Origin: JAENVT01 sp040005915
GTDB taxonomy: Bacteria; Actinomycetota; Acidimicrobiia; Acidimicrobiales; Ilumatobacteraceae
Direction: 5' to 3'
DNA: 15,823 bases
NCBI GenBank assembly: GCA_040005915.1
Contig: JBDTYA010000232.1
Coordinates: 1-15,823, forward strand
In this document: positions 14,177-15,823 of the stretch, one piece after another
How positions within the stretch are numbered: the first letter of the stretch is position 1
Layout: each line of letters starts with the position of its first letter
Made by a program: the position numbers and the translations under genes
Notes under the pieces: generated by a model
Told to the model about the DNA's origin: nothing
Database searches by the model: none
What the model saw: the letters and a program-made list of their open reading frames with translations, nothing else

Positions 14177-14773
14177 TTAGCTCGTGCTGACCCGATCTGG
14201 TTTGGTCGGTGTTTCGGGTCGCAATGCCCACTTCTGCGCGCTCCGTAATGTGACGATTCGGAACAGCGTCAGTTGGAGGACGAGGATGGTCGAACCCAGC
14301 ACGAACCACTGCAGCAGTGTGTTGTGGCGGTCCTGGCCGGCCAGGAAGATGTGCACGGTCGCCGTGATCCACAGGGCGATGCTGGTGAGGTGGATCGTGT
14401 GCCAGATCCTTCTCTTGATGTGGCGCATCAGCCACGAGGTCACCTGGATTGCGGCGAGGAAGTAGAACGCGACGATGCCCCATGCGACAGCCCCCGTCTT
14501 CCACGGCGAGCTCATCGGTACGAACATCTCGCGCCAGCCGAAGTACACGAAGTTGTCCGCCCACAGACCAACGAGATGGATGACGACGAACACGAGCGAC
14601 AGCGTGCCGAGGTAGCGGTGGAGGTCGAGAAGCCAGGCCGGCACTCCTCGCTTGCGCACCAGACGGCTCGACAGGGTCAGGCCCCACAGGATGCTGGCGG
14701 TCACCGTTGCCCAGGCGACGATCCCACTTGATCGGGCGACGTACCAGGCGAGCTTCTGGGTGACGGCGATCAT
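14177..14773 (-). CDS. Ferric-reductase-like / MsrQ-like haem b membrane protein
   Basis: Integral membrane protein of 198 residues with about five or six hydrophobic helices and the histidine pattern of the ferric reductase-like transmembrane domain (FRD, as in MsrQ/YedZ and NOX). H52 (DLHRYLG) and H66 (VVIHLVG) lie one helix apart. H125 and H128 (RIWHTIHLTS) and H141 (TVHIFLAG) form the second set. These would ligate one or two b haems. There is no FAD- or NAD-binding domain, so electrons must come from a partner or the quinone pool. The start ATG 14773 overlaps the apbE stop (ATGA), implying translational coupling. The apbE linkage suggests that it passes electrons to, or takes them from, an FMN-carrying extracytoplasmic protein. 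No MsrP-like molybdopterin enzyme is visible. Confidence 0.85.
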   Translation of the reverse strand: MIAVTQKLAWYVARSSGIVAWATVTASILWGLTLSSRLVRKRGVPAWLLDLHRYLGTLSLVFVVIHLVGLWADNFVYFGWREMFVPMSSPWKTGAVAWGIVAFYFLAAIQVTSWLMRHIKRRIWHTIHLTSIALWITATVHIFLAGQDRHNTLLQWFVLGSTILVLQLTLFRIVTLRSAQKWALRPETPTKPDRVSTS

Positions 14774-15687
14774 TTGGACTCCTGCACTACGTGGACGCGA
14801 TCAGCGCTGATCAACCAGGCTTTCACATCGGCTGAGCGCAGGAGGGTCGCGGCTTCTGATTCCCCGGCGATGATCGCCGCTTTGGCCAGCGCCTCACCAC
14901 GTGCCGCGCTCTGATCAGCAACGGCGACAGCGAGCAGATCGGTCTCTGCCGAGCGACCCGATCGCGGATCGATGATGTGGTGGTGCTGCCGTCCGCCGCG
15001 GATCCACCGCCGGATTACGACCGTGCTCATCACCAGTGCGCCCGAGTAGAGCGCATGATGTCCTACCGGCTCACCGGTGACCGGATGCAACAACGGGACA
15101 CACCAGCCATTTTCGTCGACCGGCTCGCCCGCGGCATGAATGTCGCCACCCAGCGACACAAACGCCGAGTTGGCGCCGGCTGCGATCAGTTCGTCGGCGA
15201 CGATGTCTGCAGCGAGTCCCTTGCCGATGCCACCGAGATCGATCGACAGACCGTGGTCGAGTCGGACCCAATTACCGCGGATCTCGAGACCGGTGAGGCC
15301 CGGCACCGACAGTGCTTCGTCGGACGGCAGCAGACCTTCGTGATCGACGATCGACGCGAACGTGCGGTCGTAGCCGAGCCGTTCGAGGCTGGTGCGGATG
15401 GACGGGTCGAAGAGCCCGCCGGTCTCGGCGTGCATGCGGAGACAACACTGGAGTGCAGCAACGAGATCGTCGCTGCACTCCAGCCAGTCGCCCCGCCAAC
15501 CTTGGAGACGATTGAGTTCGCTGTCGGGAATGAAGCGACTCCAGGTCTGCTCGAGCTGTCGTAGACGAGAAAACCCCAGCCGAATCAAGTCGACCGGACC
15601 GTCGATGAGGATCTCGCTGGGAGACCCCATCAACACGGCCGTCGAACGTTGCCACGTTCGTTCTTCGGCCACCGCTTCTAGCCGCAC
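14770..15687 (-). CDS. apbE: FAD:protein FMN transferase (ApbE family)
   Basis: Transfers FMN from FAD onto a Thr or Ser of target redox proteins. Family signatures in order: MGSPSEI (usually MGT), LEQTWSRFIPDSELNRL, DHGLSIDLGGIGKGLAADIV, SAFVSLGGDIHAAG and QHHHIIDPRSGRSAE. There is no signal peptide or lipobox, so it may act in the cytoplasm or be anchored otherwise. GTG 15687 is preferred because AAGG lies 6 bases upstream. GTG 15702 and GTG 15672 are alternatives, and the frame stays open through the repeat to the right edge. The start overlaps the stop of the upstream Ala-Pro-rich frame by 10 bases, and the stop overlaps the next gene by four, so three genes look co-translated. Its substrate is not visible; an FMN-binding-domain protein would be expected just beyond the edge. 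Confidence 0.9.
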   Translation of the reverse strand: MRLEAVAEERTWQRSTAVLMGSPSEILIDGPVDLIRLGFSRLRQLEQTWSRFIPDSELNRLQGWRGDWLECSDDLVAALQCCLRMHAETGGLFDPSIRTSLERLGYDRTFASIVDHEGLLPSDEALSVPGLTGLEIRGNWVRLDHGLSIDLGGIGKGLAADIVADELIAAGANSAFVSLGGDIHAAGEPVDENGWCVPLLHPVTGEPVGHHALYSGALVMSTVVIRRWIRGGRQHHHIIDPRSGRSAETDLLAVAVADQSAARGEALAKAAIIAGESEAATLLRSADVKAWLISADRVHVVQESK

Positions 15688-15823
15688 GTACTTCCTTGGC
15701 ACGCGGGTGGTGCTGGGGCCGGGGCGGGAGCTGGAGCGGGTTTTGGCGCCGGAGCCGGGGCGGGTGCTGGGGCGGGTGCTGGAGCCGGGGCGGGTGCTGG
15801 AGCCGGGGCGGGTGCTGGAGCCG
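15678..15823 (-). CDS. C-terminal Ala-Pro-rich tail of a protein running off the window
   Basis: The minus-strand frame, open from the right edge, encodes a long alternating Ala-Pro run broken once by Lys-Pro. It ends A-P-P-A-C-Q-G-S-T-C-G and TAG at 15680-15678. Ala-Pro runs make stiff extended linkers or wall-spanning tails in secreted proteins, and the two terminal cysteines could form a disulfide or bind a metal. The stop overlaps the likely apbE start, which supports translation in this frame. The product may be the redox partner modified by ApbE, but no folded domain is visible, so this is a guess. Because of the 18-base repeat, the apbE frame and a plus-strand Gly-Ala frame are also open, which lowers confidence. 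Confidence 0.5.
   Translation of the reverse strand, partial: APAPAPAPAPAPAPAPAPAPAPAPAPKPAPAPAPAPAPPACQGSTCG
15751..15823. repeat. 18-base tandem repeat encoding Ala-Pro
   Basis: The unit GGAGCCGGGGCGGGTGCT (plus strand) occurs at 15751-15768, 15781-15798 and 15799-15816, with a partial copy at 15817-15823 continuing past the edge. A 12-base shortened copy lies at 15769-15780. Degenerate related sequence extends left to about 15709. Every length change visible is a multiple of three, so the frame is kept. Exact identity between full copies suggests recent slippage or recombination. Confidence 0.8.

Noticed and set aside
14174..14179. TAAGTT as a firm pyrF leaderless promoter
   Set aside because: The spacing to ATG is 9 bases, and the hexamer contains the stop codon of the preceding gene, so a chance match is likely. 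It is mentioned only as a possibility in the pyrF entry.
15709..15823. Plus-strand Gly-Ala repeat frame, PE_PGRS-like
   Set aside because: There is no start codon in this frame after the TAG at 15679, and the neighbouring genes are all on the minus strand. It is the complement of the Ala-Pro repeat.
15751..15823. CRISPR-like repeat array
   Set aside because: The units are contiguous 18-base copies with no unique spacers, and they are in frame with a protein.

Overview
The window is GC-rich, densely packed bacterial DNA with gene gaps of only a few to about 120 bases. Gene content (PASTA-type Ser/Thr kinase, an iscS-mnmA-Rv3015c-like-ligA series, a long SerA with a C-terminal ACT domain) and the style of translation starts (TAnnnT boxes about 7 bases before ATG or GTG, with no Shine-Dalgarno) point to an actinobacterium. 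The Acidimicrobiia/Ilumatobacter group is my best guess, from general resemblance only. No rRNA, tRNA, CRISPR array or insertion sequence was seen.

Layout. 1-1326 (minus): a SAM-dependent methyltransferase followed by a galT-like gene cut by the left edge. 1387-3548 (plus): cysteine desulfurase and MnmA overlapping by four bases, a coupled pair that supplies sulfur for tRNA 2-thiouridine. 3553-4434 (minus): a multi-pass membrane protein of unknown role. 4556-7636 (plus): a MetE-C-terminal-like protein and NAD+-dependent DNA ligase LigA. 7625-8119 (minus): a membrane-anchored protein with an extracytoplasmic, possibly Ig-like domain. 8191-10161 (plus): a membrane Ser/Thr kinase-like receptor with four PASTA repeats and several altered catalytic residues. 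10218-11220 (plus): an MFE-2-type short-chain dehydrogenase and a 26-residue single-helix microprotein. 11230-11637 (minus): a stand-alone SCP2 domain protein. 11761-13332 (plus): SerA. 13346-15823 (minus): PyrF, a ferric-reductase-like haem membrane protein, ApbE (FAD:protein FMN transferase), and the Ala-Pro-rich tail of a protein that runs off the right edge.

How the genes fit together. iscS and mnmA form a sulfur-relay pair. With the Rv3015c-like gene and ligA they keep, from memory, the same relative order as in Mycobacterium tuberculosis, so this is probably core chromosome. The SDR and SCP2 genes carry two of the three activities fused in peroxisomal multifunctional enzyme 2 and suggest acyl-CoA or sterol metabolism. 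The apbE plus ferric-reductase-like pair suggests transmembrane electron transfer to a flavinylated extracytoplasmic protein. The tail-to-tail gene pairs (mnmA/membrane protein, ligA/Ig-like protein, microprotein/SCP2, serA/pyrF) have gaps of 13 bases or less, or overlap, and show no obvious intrinsic terminator.

The most interesting items are the probable pseudokinase PASTA receptor, the 26-residue microprotein, the apbE/haem-protein locus with an 18-base repeat that keeps several frames open, variant metal-site residues in LigA and the MetE-like protein, and the recurring leaderless-type promoters.
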